A stretch of DNA of 64,000 nt, taken from positions 2,108,001 through 2,172,000 of the forward strand of contig CP050890.1 in the NCBI GenBank assembly GCA_016745215.1, in the 5' to 3' direction. The notes under the pieces were generated by a model, which made no database searches, was not told where the DNA came from, and worked only from the letters and a program-made list of their open reading frames with translations. The stretch is from Thiohalocapsa sp. PB-PSB1 (GTDB lineage: Bacteria > Pseudomonadota > Gammaproteobacteria > Chromatiales > Chromatiaceae). A program made the position numbers and the translations under genes. Below are positions 9,301-16,514 of the stretch, in pieces (the stretch's first letter is position 1; each line of letters opens with the position of its first letter).

Positions 9301-11981
9301 CGCCGTCTTTTCGTGATGAATTTACCAACAGCGATGACATCGGCCCGGAGATGATCTGGCTGCCCGGCGGCACCTTTACCATAGGCAGCCCGGACGGGGT
9401 TGGAGAAGATCGCGAGCACCCTGCCCATAGGGTCCAACTAAGCCATTACGCCGTTGGCCGATTCCCGGTCACCGTCGGCGAGTTTAGGCGCTTTGTTGAA
9501 GCGACGGGCTATGTCACAGAGGCGGAGCAGGGCGATGGTGCCTGGGTCTGGAATCGAGGTGACCCAGGAAACAAGGAGGACGCAAGTTGGCGCAACCCGT
9601 ACACGGACCAGGACGACAACCACCCCGTCATCTGCATCAGCTGGAACGATGCCAAAGCCTACTGCGACTGGCTCAGCGAAGAGACCGGCCAGCAGTACGG
9701 ACTGCTGAGCGAGGCGCAGTGGGAGTACGCCTGCCGCGCCGGCGAGCAAGGCCGATGGTGCTTCGGTGACGATAAAGATGTGCTGGACGACTACGCCTGG
9801 TACGGCGGAAGGTCAGGCGACGGCACGCACTCTGTAGGCAGCAAGCGGCCCAATGCCTGGCAACTCCATGACATGCACGGCAATGTCTGGGAATGGTGTA
9901 CGGATTGGTTCGATGTGAACACCTACAAGGAGCATGCAGCCCGTATAGGCGAAGCTGCAGAGAGTAGGGACGACAGTAAGAGCGAAGCTGCTGCAGCGTA
10001 TATAGTCGATCCTACGGGCCCTGAGACGGGCTCGCCCCGGGTCGTCCGCGGCGGCTCCTGGGACATCGTCGCCGGCGGCTGCCGTTCGGCGTGCCGCGGC
10101 AGGCTCGAGCCGTCGGGCCGGGGCCTCGACCTCGGCTTCCGTCTTTCGAGGGCTGGCCCTTTACACTCTTACCCTTTTACCCTTGGCGGCGAAACAAAAG
10201 CGCCGGCGTATCAGGATGGCTTGCGCGATCCGCTGCAAGACGGCAGCCAAGGCCCCGCTATGGTCTGGCTTCGCGGCGGGCAGTTCACGATGGGACAGGA
10301 CGATAGCCAGTGGGATTGGGAGAAGCCCGCGCATCCGGTCGAGGTCTCGGCCTTCTCCATCGGCCAATACCCGCTGACCTTCGACGAGTACGACCGCTTC
10401 TGCGAAGACACCAGCCGCGAGAAGCCGAATGACCAGGGTTGGGGCCGCGGCCGGCGTCCGGTCATCAACATCAGTTGGGATGACGCGCAAGCCTACTGCA
10501 ACTGGCTCAACGGCCAGCAAAAGACCGGCACCTATCGCCTGCTCACCGAGGCCGAGTGGGAATTCGCCTGCCGCGCCGGCAGCGAGACACGCTGGTCCTG
10601 CGGCGACAACGAGAAGCAGCTTGTTGGGTACGCCTGGTACTTCGAGAACGCCCAAGGCAAGACTCATCCGGTTGGCGAGAAGAAGCCCAATGCCTGGCAG
10701 CTTCACGACATGCACGGCAACGTCTGGGAGTGGTGCGCGGATTGGTTTGATGAAAACACATATGAGGAGCGTGCAGCCCCTACCAGTAGGGCTGCACAGA
10801 GTAGGAGCGACGGTAGGGGCGAAGCTGCTGCAGCGTATATAGTCGATCCTACAGGCCCTGGGACGGGCTCGCGCCGGGTCGTCCGCGGCGGCTCCTGGAA
10901 CCGCGGCGCCGGCGACTGCCGTTCGGCGTACCGCTCCGGGGGCGGGCCGTCGGACCGGTACGACGACCTCGGCTTCCGTCTTTCGAGGACTGGCTCTTGG
11001 CCCTCTTACCCTTTTACCCTTGTCCGCGACGACGAGGGGGCGCCTGAGCACCGGGAGGAGATAAAGGAAACTCCGACACCCCAAGCCGAGCCCTTCGCGC
11101 CGCAACAGGGCTTCCGCGATCGCTTCGTCATCGTGCGCAAGGATGGACGCGCCGAGCGCGCGGATGTCCGGCGGGAAGGCCCGGAGATGGTCTATCTCCC
11201 CGGCGGAACCTTCCTGATGGGCGACGAGCAGGGGAACGACGACGAAAAGCCCGTGCACCGCGTCGCCCTGGATGCTTTCGCCATGGGACGCACCCCCGTC
11301 ACCTGGGGCGAGTACCGGCGGTTTTGCGAGGACACGGACAGCCATTGGCCGGAGTGGCTGGAAGAAGGCAGCCAGTACCACTTGGAAAAGGGCAGCGAAG
11401 ACTATTACACCAAGCGCGGCGTCGCCCGCGATGCCGTCGATCTGCCCGTGGTCGGCGTCGCCTGGGACGATGCCGTCGCCTACTGCGCCTGGCTTGCCGA
11501 GCGCACCGACCGGCCGTATCGGCTGCCGACCGAGGCGCAATGGGAATACGCCTGCCGGGCCGATACCCAGACCCGCTGGAGCTTCGGCGACGACGAGGAG
11601 CACCTCGGCGACTATGGTTGGTATAGCAAGAATGCTCAGCACAAGCTGCATCCGGTTGGCCAAAAGCGGCCGAACCCCGGGGGCCTGCTGGATATGCACG
11701 GCAACGTCTGGGAGTGGTGTGCGGATTGGTATGCTGAAGATGCCTACAGCAAGCATGCAGCATCTATTAGCACTGCTGCAGCAGATGCTGCAGCCAGTAG
11801 GGGCGAAGCTGCTGGAGAGTATATATACGATCCCACAAGCCCTGAGACGGGCTCGCACCGGGTCGTCCGCGGCGGCTCCTGGAACGACGACGCCGACGAC
11901 TGCCGTTCGGCGTGCCGCGACTGGGTCGGGCCGTCGAACCGGGACGACTACCTCGGCTTCCGTCTTTCGAGGACCGTATAG
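6345..11981 (+). CDS. DGR target: CHAT-TIR-kinase-FGEx3 variable protein
   Basis: This is a 1878-residue multidomain protein. After an N-terminal beta-rich region come: a CHAT caspase-like domain (His253 in HFAGHG, Cys326 in LNACKTALG) with an inserted zinc ribbon (two CxxC pairs, about 260-280); a TIR-like domain at about 470-615 (FSVAFSFAGE, with W547 and E551 in WTRVEHEA at the usual NADase glutamate position); a Ser/Thr kinase at about 700-990 (GGFGT loop, K736, HRDVKPAN with D830, DFD instead of DFG at 848); and three FGE-sulfatase-type modules at about 1000-1270, 1303-1548 and 1612-1878. Each FGE module ends in a variable repeat. The FGE modules read CRSAYR/CRSACR where active FGE has its catalytic cysteine region, so they are probably binding folds. 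I infer a diversified sensor-effector; its ligand is unknown. Confidence 0.93.
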   Translation: MDFRLELSLPDPDGPITVRARSEVIGACPPITVPMPFDAAQTSIVARALDLNASDRLRRWFAPNEAQQLREWGVLYTTPPLGESITISGEDIDREPLRMLVRRRLYACLIEPVKPQLEKHLAYLRGQDGAETLHLRLELWPSELTLFQYPWELLHGDDSLDGQIHISRYILDQRHLPPMSAASRLRLLILHSEPSDLEALQLADGERIENGLRPTPGAALVDIQHIEKASIEKLDRALAHDRATPTVVHFAGHGDFGRRCQHCKALTLAAGPNCSACGRRLPKGTVPMGFLAFTDDRSGRTHWISAEELRQALSVARVQLVVLNACKTALGRGGGDCFNGIAQRLMKNVPAVVASPYPLENQGAMDFARKLYEGIGAGDTLVEALQRVRARMRHYEDEWYRPVLYLRSVQDGDETGRLLDLQISARVEPVADRRARVRVRMPDKADTLGSSPADAEQHNGPIGRDPARSWPRGFSVAFSFAGEQRALVRAIARAVEERLGQGTVFLDEWYEHFLAGADADLKLQALYGGGCELVVVCVSARYGGKPWTRVEHEAIRARLMQARASDDARDRDAILPIRVGDGDVDGIPVNAIVPDVRRRSADESADLILARLALIARDPPSPAGSGGADTPRLSATTVTPSPPKAQCSNAETQTLSDALDAAYCELEQRLSNGDDDTAVRSRILELRRRIREGGRLRVGDLLVDGRYKLVERLKQGGFGTIYRAYDRHRHGLVAIKVLHGQYADDRTRIERFFRGARKMAELTHPGIVRVLEPRFDDEGHHFFIMEYLPGGDLRDAVIKGSLASEQTLDLIETLAEVLAYAHAQAVVHRDVKPANIVLDARLNPKLTDFDLVLAGDTTGGTRTGFLGTFNYAAPEALSHAKNVDARADVYGLGMTAVFALLGKEPDFVQMVRDPEAVLSELPTPERLRAVLSQATAWRAVDRFASVLAFRDALREARRAASQRSSRPSSGPDQVAPHTDVDPSSPPPSFRDEFTNSDDIGPEMIWLPGGTFTIGSPDGVGEDREHPAHRVQLSHYAVGRFPVTVGEFRRFVEATGYVTEAEQGDGAWVWNRGDPGNKEDASWRNPYTDQDDNHPVICISWNDAKAYCDWLSEETGQQYGLLSEAQWEYACRAGEQGRWCFGDDKDVLDDYAWYGGRSGDGTHSVGSKRPNAWQLHDMHGNVWEWCTDWFDVNTYKEHAARIGEAAESRDDSKSEAAAAYIVDPTGPETGSPRVVRGGSWDIVAGGCRSACRGRLEPSGRGLDLGFRLSRAGPLHSYPFTLGGETKAPAYQDGLRDPLQDGSQGPAMVWLRGGQFTMGQDDSQWDWEKPAHPVEVSAFSIGQYPLTFDEYDRFCEDTSREKPNDQGWGRGRRPVINISWDDAQAYCNWLNGQQKTGTYRLLTEAEWEFACRAGSETRWSCGDNEKQLVGYAWYFENAQGKTHPVGEKKPNAWQLHDMHGNVWEWCADWFDENTYEERAAPTSRAAQSRSDGRGEAAAAYIVDPTGPGTGSRRVVRGGSWNRGAGDCRSAYRSGGGPSDRYDDLGFRLSRTGSWPSYPFTLVRDDEGAPEHREEIKETPTPQAEPFAPQQGFRDRFVIVRKDGRAERADVRREGPEMVYLPGGTFLMGDEQGNDDEKPVHRVALDAFAMGRTPVTWGEYRRFCEDTDSHWPEWLEEGSQYHLEKGSEDYYTKRGVARDAVDLPVVGVAWDDAVAYCAWLAERTDRPYRLPTEAQWEYACRADTQTRWSFGDDEEHLGDYGWYSKNAQHKLHPVGQKRPNPGGLLDMHGNVWEWCADWYAEDAYSKHAASISTAAADAAASRGEAAGEYIYDPTSPETGSHRVVRGGSWNDDADDCRSACRDWVGPSNRDDYLGFRLSRTV
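10026..10150 (+). repeat. DGR variable repeat VR1
   Basis: This is 125 bp with no gaps against the template repeat at 13976-14100. It differs at 20 positions, all of them adenines in the template (12 to G, 4 to C, 4 to T). It encodes the C-terminal part of FGE module 1, from TGS to GFRLS. The invariant final segment CTCGGCTTCCGTCTTTCGAG is the likely initiation-of-mutagenic-homology (IMH) site. Confidence 0.97.
10166..10184 (+). repeat. VR-downstream motif, copy 1
   Basis: CTCTTACCCTTTTACCCTT begins 15 nt after VR1. Here it lies inside the reading frame and encodes SYPFTL in the linker between FGE modules 1 and 2. The same 19 bases follow VR2 and VR3. Confidence 0.85.
10863..10987 (+). repeat. 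DGR variable repeat VR2
   Basis: This is 125 bp, gap-free against the template. It has 17 differences, all at template adenines (12 to G, 3 to C, 2 to T). It encodes the C-terminal part of FGE module 2. Confidence 0.97.
11003..11021 (+). repeat. VR-downstream motif, copy 2
   Basis: The same 19-base motif as after VR1 starts 15 nt after VR2 and again encodes SYPFTL within the open reading frame. Confidence 0.85.
11847..11971 (+). repeat. DGR variable repeat VR3
   Basis: This is 125 bp, gap-free against the template. It has 12 differences, all at template adenines (8 to G, 1 to C, 3 to T). It encodes the extreme C terminus of the target protein and ends 7 bases before the TAG stop. It is the copy closest to the template. 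Confidence 0.97.
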
Positions 11982-11988
11982 CTTGGCA

Positions 11989-12007
11989 CTCTTACCCTTT
12001 TACCCTT
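11989..12007 (+). repeat. VR-downstream motif, copy 3 (non-coding)
   Basis: The same 19 bases as after VR1 and VR2 start 17 nt after VR3, but here they lie beyond the stop codon. Conservation outside the coding sequence points to a role in the nucleic acid rather than in the protein. Confidence 0.85.
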
Positions 12008-12051
12008 GGCCGGCGGTAGCCCGGCGCCTGGACTGAACCATCGGCAGATCA

Positions 12052-12603
12052 ATGCTCTTCCGCGTCTTCACTCTCCCGTTCGACCCGTTCAGCGAGCGAT
12101 TCGACGACACACCGGTGCGCGATTATCTATCCGATAAGGACGTTCTGAGTATCGATCACGAGCTGTTGATGCAGGAAGGCCGTGCCTACCTCGCGGTCAT
12201 CGTGCGTTGTCGCGGGGTCCGATCGCCGGCGGCCGATGCGGCGAAAACCGGCTCGACCCGGCGCCGCGACGAATCCTGGCGAGACCTGCTCGACTCCAAG
12301 GATTGGCCGCTGTTCGAGCGCATGCGCGAGTGGCGTGGTGAACGGGCGCGGGCGGCCGGGGTGCCGAGCTACATCATCTGCAATAACCGCCAACTGGCCG
12401 ATGTGGTCAAGCGCCGACCTCGCACCCTGGCAGCGCTTGCCGAGATCGAGGGCTTCGGCGATGCGAAGCTGAAGAACTACGGCAAGGAGCTGCTGGAGAT
12501 CCTGCAACGGTTGGAGGACGAAGGCGGAGAAGCCAAGTCTGCGACGCCGAACGATGCAAAGAAGGCTGATGATGGCGTCGATGCGGAGCAGCAAACGCCA
12601 TGA
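12052..12603 (+). CDS. HRDC-domain protein of the DGR cassette
   Basis: This 183-residue protein has an HRDC-type helical domain at about residues 78-150 (WPLFERMREWRGERARAAG, then PSYIICNNRQLADVV and the PRTLAALAEIEGFGDAKLKN turn). HRDC domains bind nucleic acid in RecQ helicases and RNase D. Stand-alone HRDC proteins are known accessory genes of DGR cassettes, where they are thought to assist mutagenic retrohoming. The N-terminal 60 residues (LFRVFTLPFDPF) form a small region without a name I know. The gene ends in an ATGA overlap with avd, which indicates translational coupling. The 70-bp gap upstream contains the third VR-downstream motif. Confidence 0.88.
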   Translation: MLFRVFTLPFDPFSERFDDTPVRDYLSDKDVLSIDHELLMQEGRAYLAVIVRCRGVRSPAADAAKTGSTRRRDESWRDLLDSKDWPLFERMREWRGERARAAGVPSYIICNNRQLADVVKRRPRTLAALAEIEGFGDAKLKNYGKELLEILQRLEDEGGEAKSATPNDAKKADDGVDAEQQTP

Positions 12604-12959
12604 CCCGGCCGAAGCGCGAGGAGTTGCCCATCTTCAGCGCCTGGATGCAGTTCCTCGAATGGCTGCTGCCGACCACGGAGAAGTTTCCCAAGCGCGCCCG
12701 CTTCACGCTCGCCAACCGCATCGACAACCTGGCCCTGGATGTCATCGAGGATCTGGTCGAGGCACGCTACACCCGCGACAAGCTGGAGCGGTTGCGCGCC
12801 GTCAATCGCCGGCTGGAGCGGCTGCGGGTGCTGCTGCGGCTGTCGTATCGACTGCGCTATCTCTCCCACGATGGGTATGAGTATGCGGCTAAGGCCGTCA
12901 ACGAGAGCGGGCGGATGCTCGGTGGCTGGATTCGGGACCTGGAGAAGCCCCAGCCATGA
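12600..12959 (+). CDS. avd: DGR accessory variability determinant Avd
   Basis: This 119-residue, highly charged, all-helical protein shows the Avd pattern: FPKRARFTLANRIDNLALD, then a long helix with DKLERLRAVNRRLERLR, and a C-terminal GRMLGGWI. Avd is a four-helix-bundle protein that assembles as a barrel-shaped pentamer, binds nucleic acid and partners the DGR reverse transcriptase during adenine-mutagenic cDNA synthesis. The start overlaps the HRDC stop (ATGA) and its own stop overlaps the reverse transcriptase start (ATGA). The three cassette proteins are therefore translationally coupled. Confidence 0.94.
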   Translation: MTRPKREELPIFSAWMQFLEWLLPTTEKFPKRARFTLANRIDNLALDVIEDLVEARYTRDKLERLRAVNRRLERLRVLLRLSYRLRYLSHDGYEYAAKAVNESGRMLGGWIRDLEKPQP

Positions 12960-13969
12960 GGCGTGCCGGCGGCCTGTTTCCCGACATCGTCAGTTTCCGC
13001 AACCTGCTGGAGGCCGAACGACGCGCCGCCCGCGGCAAGCGGGACCGGCCCACGGTCCAGGCGTTCGAGATGGACTTGGAGCGTGAGCTGATCCGGCTCC
13101 AGGAAGCGCTGGCCAGCCACAGCTACCAGCCCGGCCCGTTCGTCACCTTCGAGGTGCATGACCCCAAGCGTCGCGCCATCTGCGCCGCACCGTTTCGCGA
13201 TCGGGTCGTGCATCATGCCGTTTGCGACGTTCTGGAGCCGGTGTTCGAGCGCCGCGCCTGTCACGACAGCTATGCCTGTCGCCGGGGCAAGGGCAGCCAT
13301 GCCGCGATTCGCCGGGCGCAGGCCTTCGCGCGCCGATGGCCCTACGTGCTCAAGTGCGATGTCCGGCGCTTCTTTGCCTCCGTGGATCACGAGGTACTGC
13401 GCACCCTGCTGCGGCGCGTGCTGAAGGATCGGGCGGTGCTCGCGCTTCTGGACCGGATCATCGACCATCCGCCGCCGGATGCGCTGCCCGGTAGGGGATT
13501 GCCCATCGGCAACCTGACCAGCCAGCACTTCGCCAACCTGGTCCTCGGCGAGCTGGACCATCACGTCAAGGACAGGCTGGCCCTGCCGGCCTACATCCGC
13601 TACATGGACGACTTTCTGCTGTTCGGAGACGGCAAGGCCAGGCTGCACGAGCTGCACGCCGAGGTGCGGCGATTTCTGCGCGAGCGGCTCCGGCTGGAGC
13701 TGAAGGCATCGCTGGCGCCGGTCAATCCGGTGTCCGAGGGGATCGGCTTTCTGGGCTTTCGCGTCTACCCCCGCACCATCCGCCTGAATCAGCGCACGCG
13801 CCGGCGCTTTCTGCGCAAGGTCCGCGGCATCGAGCGGGCCTATCAGATCGGGGCCATCGATCTCGGGGCGCTGAGCAGTCGTGCGGCGAGCCTGTACGCC
13901 CATGTTGGCCATGCCGACTCCTATCGCTTGCGCCGGCGCGTCTGTGCCACTAGCATCATCGACGGCTGA
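12956..13969 (+). CDS. DGR reverse transcriptase
   Basis: This 337-residue reverse transcriptase is of the diversity-generating retroelement class. The palm aspartates are D135 (KCDVRRFFASVD) and the YMDD box at residues 216-219. The segment GLPIGNLTSQHFAN carries the SQ signature typical of DGR enzymes where group II intron and retron enzymes usually have SP-type motifs. There is no maturase or endonuclease domain. The enzyme copies the template-repeat RNA with errors at adenines, together with Avd. It is the last gene of the coupled HRDC-avd-RT set, and the template repeat starts 6 bp after its stop codon. Confidence 0.96.
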   Translation: MRRAGGLFPDIVSFRNLLEAERRAARGKRDRPTVQAFEMDLERELIRLQEALASHSYQPGPFVTFEVHDPKRRAICAAPFRDRVVHHAVCDVLEPVFERRACHDSYACRRGKGSHAAIRRAQAFARRWPYVLKCDVRRFFASVDHEVLRTLLRRVLKDRAVLALLDRIIDHPPPDALPGRGLPIGNLTSQHFANLVLGELDHHVKDRLALPAYIRYMDDFLLFGDGKARLHELHAEVRRFLRERLRLELKASLAPVNPVSEGIGFLGFRVYPRTIRLNQRTRRRFLRKVRGIERAYQIGAIDLGALSSRAASLYAHVGHADSYRLRRRVCATSIIDG

Positions 13970-13975
13970 CGGGCT

Positions 13976-14100
13976 ACGGGCTCGAACCGGGTCGTCCGCG
14001 GCGGCTCCTGGAACAACGACGCCGACAACTGCCGTTCGGCGTACCGCAACAGGAACGAGCCGTCGAACCGGAACAACAACCTCGGCTTCCGTCTTTCGAG
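13976..14100 (+). repeat. DGR template repeat TR
   Basis: This 125-bp non-coding template holds 27 adenines, 25 of them between its two edge adenines. Read in the frame of the VRs it carries ten AAC codons plus GAC, TAC, AGG and GAG codons, the usual design that gives wide amino-acid choice when A is randomised while avoiding stops. Three VRs match it without gaps. It is followed by a spacer and a terminator, so the TR RNA is probably the tail of the cassette transcript. Confidence 0.97.
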
Positions 14101-14198
14101 TACACCCCTTCGCCCGATGGACGTCGTTTACGGATGGCGTCCCTGTGCATCAGGTATGTCCAGCCCCGTCGTGCCTGTGCCGGCCGTTGCCGGACAAA
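14101..14198 (+). ncRNA. Putative TR spacer (Sp) RNA
   Basis: These 98 bp between TR and the terminator hold no gene. In the Bordetella phage DGR a spacer RNA beside TR is needed to prime and bind the reverse transcriptase with Avd. This segment sits where such a spacer is expected and has pairing potential (GGACGTC with GGCGTCC). The assignment rests on position. Confidence 0.5.
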
Positions 14199-14250
14199 AA
14201 GCCCCCAGCCCCCGGCGTTCGGTAGCTTCGGCGAAGGCCGTCGGGGGCTT
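14199..14250 (+). terminator. Terminator-like hairpin ending the DGR cassette
   Basis: AAGCCCCCAGCCCCCG (14199-14214) can pair with CGTCGGGGGCTT (14239-14250), with GCC/GGC pairs extending the stem around a GTAGCTTCGGCGAA loop. It is followed by CTTCTC. It lies about 100 bp after TR and is the natural end of the TR transcript. Confidence 0.7.
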
Positions 14251-14454
14251 CTCATGGCCTGCACTCCGGCACTGCTGGCGATCGAGCACGGTCCCGCGCC
14301 TTCGCCGACCACCAAGAACCTTGACCCCGGTCATCGGCTCAAGGCGCATCTTCCTGGCCAAGATTTACGTAAACCATTGATCTAACTGGCTTAAACCCCA
14401 ATTCAGAAGTTCGTTGTCATCACCATAAAGATAGGCGAATGCAATGGAGCATTC
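14251..14454. other. Gap between DGR and mltB-like gene
   Basis: No gene is seen. Around 14372-14406 lies a motif (ATTGATCTAACTGGCTTAAA and following bases) that recurs with changes at 48510-48545, so it may be a dispersed repeat. Confidence 0.4.
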
Positions 14455-16122
14455 TCATTTTGCCCGCGCATCGGCGTTGATGCGAGCGACCAACTCGGAA
14501 CTCGGCTCCCCCGTGACCGGAAGTCCCATGCGCTGCTGGTAGGCTTGCAGTGCAGCGCGAGTCTTCGGGCCGAGCAGACCATCCGGCCTGCCAGGGTCAA
14601 ATCCAAGTTTGAGCAGATCCTGTTGCAAACTGGCAATACCTGGGTCGCCGGCAGGGCTCGGCGCGCTGCTGTTGGCTGGCAAGCGGGCTGCTGCAAGCGA
14701 GTTTGGCCTCGCGTCGGCGGCAATGCGGGCGATCAGGGTCGGGGTCGGATAGGCGTCCGCGGGCAGACCTTGATCGCGCTGGTATTCGCGCACGGCGTGC
14801 CGGGTTTGGAAACCAACCATGCCATCTGCCGCGCCAACGGCATATCCGAGTGTATCAAGATCGCGCTGCATGGCCATGACATCACGGCGGGCCAAGCGCT
14901 GATCGTTCGCTGGCGGACCCGATTGCAGAGGATCGCCGCCTGCCAGTCGATCGGATAGATGAGCGACGGTCAGAGCGTAATGCAGCGAGCGATTCCAGTC
15001 GGTGAGGACATGAAAATTGCTGGTGACCAAAAAAGCCGGGCCGTCTTTGCCCGCCGGCAGCAGGATGGAACCCTTGCGATTTGCACTTGGCAGGTATCGA
15101 CCATCCGCGTTGGTAACTCCGATGCTGTGCCAATGGCTCAACGGCAATTCATTCGACAAGCGTGCCTGGTAGAAATCGAATCCGTTCGGCAGTCGTACTT
15201 CCCAGCCCCAACGCAGATCAGGCTGCCAACCGACCGACCAGAGATAATGCGCGCCCGATGCCAATGCATCGGCGGGGTTCCCCCAGATATCGGCGCGGCC
15301 ATCGTCGTCGCCATCGACAGCATAGTCCAGATAGGTGGTCGGCATAAATTGGAGCTGGCCCATGGCGCCAGCCCAGGAACCGCGCAAGCCTGCTGGCGTG
15401 CTGGACCCCTGATCGATGATCTGTAATGCGGCCAGCAGTTGTTGTTCGAAAAATGCGCGCCGGCGACCCGCATGCGCCAGCGTGGCTAGGCTGCGAAATA
15501 GGGCGTAATTGCCGGTATTACCGCCAAAGTCCGATTCCATGCCCCAGAGGGCAATCAGGACCTGGCCGGGAACAGCATAGCGACGCTCCAGACCTGCAAG
15601 CAGATCGGCATGTAATGCCATCAGCTTGCGCCCGCGTTGAATACGCCGTTCGGAAACGTTGTTATGCAGGTAAGCAAAGAAAGTCTGATTGTATTCGCTC
15701 TGTCGGCGGTCCAGATCAAGCAGCTGTTGGTTGGGTTGCAGATCCGCAAGGGCCGAGTTCAGGGTCTGTTCGGTGATGCCCGCGGCGCCGGCACGCACGG
15801 CAAAATTCGACAGCCAGTTGGCGAACGGGACCGGCATTTCCGATGTCGTCGTCGATGGCAGAGATTGCACCAGTGGGCGGCTGGGTACATTCGCAGAGGG
15901 CGTATCGGCGAGCGAGGAGAGCGCCCACAGGCCCGTTGTCAGACCGACGCTGGCCAGCAAGCCGATCGAGCAAAGACCGCCAAGCCCGCGCTTGCCGACT
16001 GTGCGCGTCCACGCCAATTCATCGCGTACCCATGGGGCATTTCGCCAGGGTACAGGTGACCACGAGCGGCCGGCAGACTGATTTATGCTCGAACGACAGT
16101 AAAAGGAGGTGCTGTTGGTCAT
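14455..16122 (-). CDS. Lytic murein transglycosylase, MltB-like, with PG-binding domains
   Basis: This 555-residue exported enzyme has an N-terminal hydrophobic anchor at about 45-70. The SLT_2/MltB domain runs from about 110 to 390, with the catalytic glutamate in ALWGMESDFGG and the family motifs GSWAGAMGQLQFMP and YLWSVGW. Two C-terminal peptidoglycan-binding domains of the PG_binding_1 type follow (LDTLGYAVGAADG and LLKLGFDPGRPDG repeats). It cleaves the MurNAc-GlcNAc bond to form 1,6-anhydro products in the periplasm. It lacks a clear lipobox, so it is probably anchored by the N-terminal helix. It stands alone between repeats. Confidence 0.92.
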   Translation of the reverse strand: MTNSTSFYCRSSINQSAGRSWSPVPWRNAPWVRDELAWTRTVGKRGLGGLCSIGLLASVGLTTGLWALSSLADTPSANVPSRPLVQSLPSTTTSEMPVPFANWLSNFAVRAGAAGITEQTLNSALADLQPNQQLLDLDRRQSEYNQTFFAYLHNNVSERRIQRGRKLMALHADLLAGLERRYAVPGQVLIALWGMESDFGGNTGNYALFRSLATLAHAGRRRAFFEQQLLAALQIIDQGSSTPAGLRGSWAGAMGQLQFMPTTYLDYAVDGDDDGRADIWGNPADALASGAHYLWSVGWQPDLRWGWEVRLPNGFDFYQARLSNELPLSHWHSIGVTNADGRYLPSANRKGSILLPAGKDGPAFLVTSNFHVLTDWNRSLHYALTVAHLSDRLAGGDPLQSGPPANDQRLARRDVMAMQRDLDTLGYAVGAADGMVGFQTRHAVREYQRDQGLPADAYPTPTLIARIAADARPNSLAAARLPANSSAPSPAGDPGIASLQQDLLKLGFDPGRPDGLLGPKTRAALQAYQQRMGLPVTGEPSSELVARINADARAK

Positions 16123-16514
16123 CGGATCTCTGTGCGATTGGGCGGAGGGCAGGGCTTATCCTCAGCTGCCGTTCGACTCACCTGATGCCCCGTAGAATGA
16201 TAACCCGGCAGGAATTCGGCGCTGGTTCGATGCGTGCGACTGTCGACTACGCCGAATTGAATGCCGCACAGCCTGTGATCCAGATCGAACTCCCGAAGGT
16301 GCTCTGGGGCTGAGGTATCCCAAGATAATCCGCTGCTTTGACAGCGCCTCATACTACCCTGTCTGGTGTGCTGTCTGCGTAAAATGTGCAGCTATTCGAC
16401 CAGGATGAAGTTTATTCCCTCATATGCTTCAAAGGCAGCGCCCAGTGAACATCAGGTTTCTCAGGTTCTGATGTTATGTCTTTGTCGATCCCGATCAAAT
16501 CGCGCTGGGCGGGT

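Noticed and set aside
10161..11858. 565-codon open frame antisense to the DGR target
   Set aside because: It is an artefact of high-GC third-position bias opposite a well-supported gene, with no family likeness.
12956..13969. Group II intron or retron reverse transcriptase
   Set aside because: The TSQ motif, short length, Avd partner and TR/VR pairs identify it as a DGR enzyme; no maturase domain or retron RNA is present.
13976..14100. TR as a fragment of a broken FGE gene
   Set aside because: All differences from the VRs are at adenines and the position beside RT is diagnostic of a template repeat.
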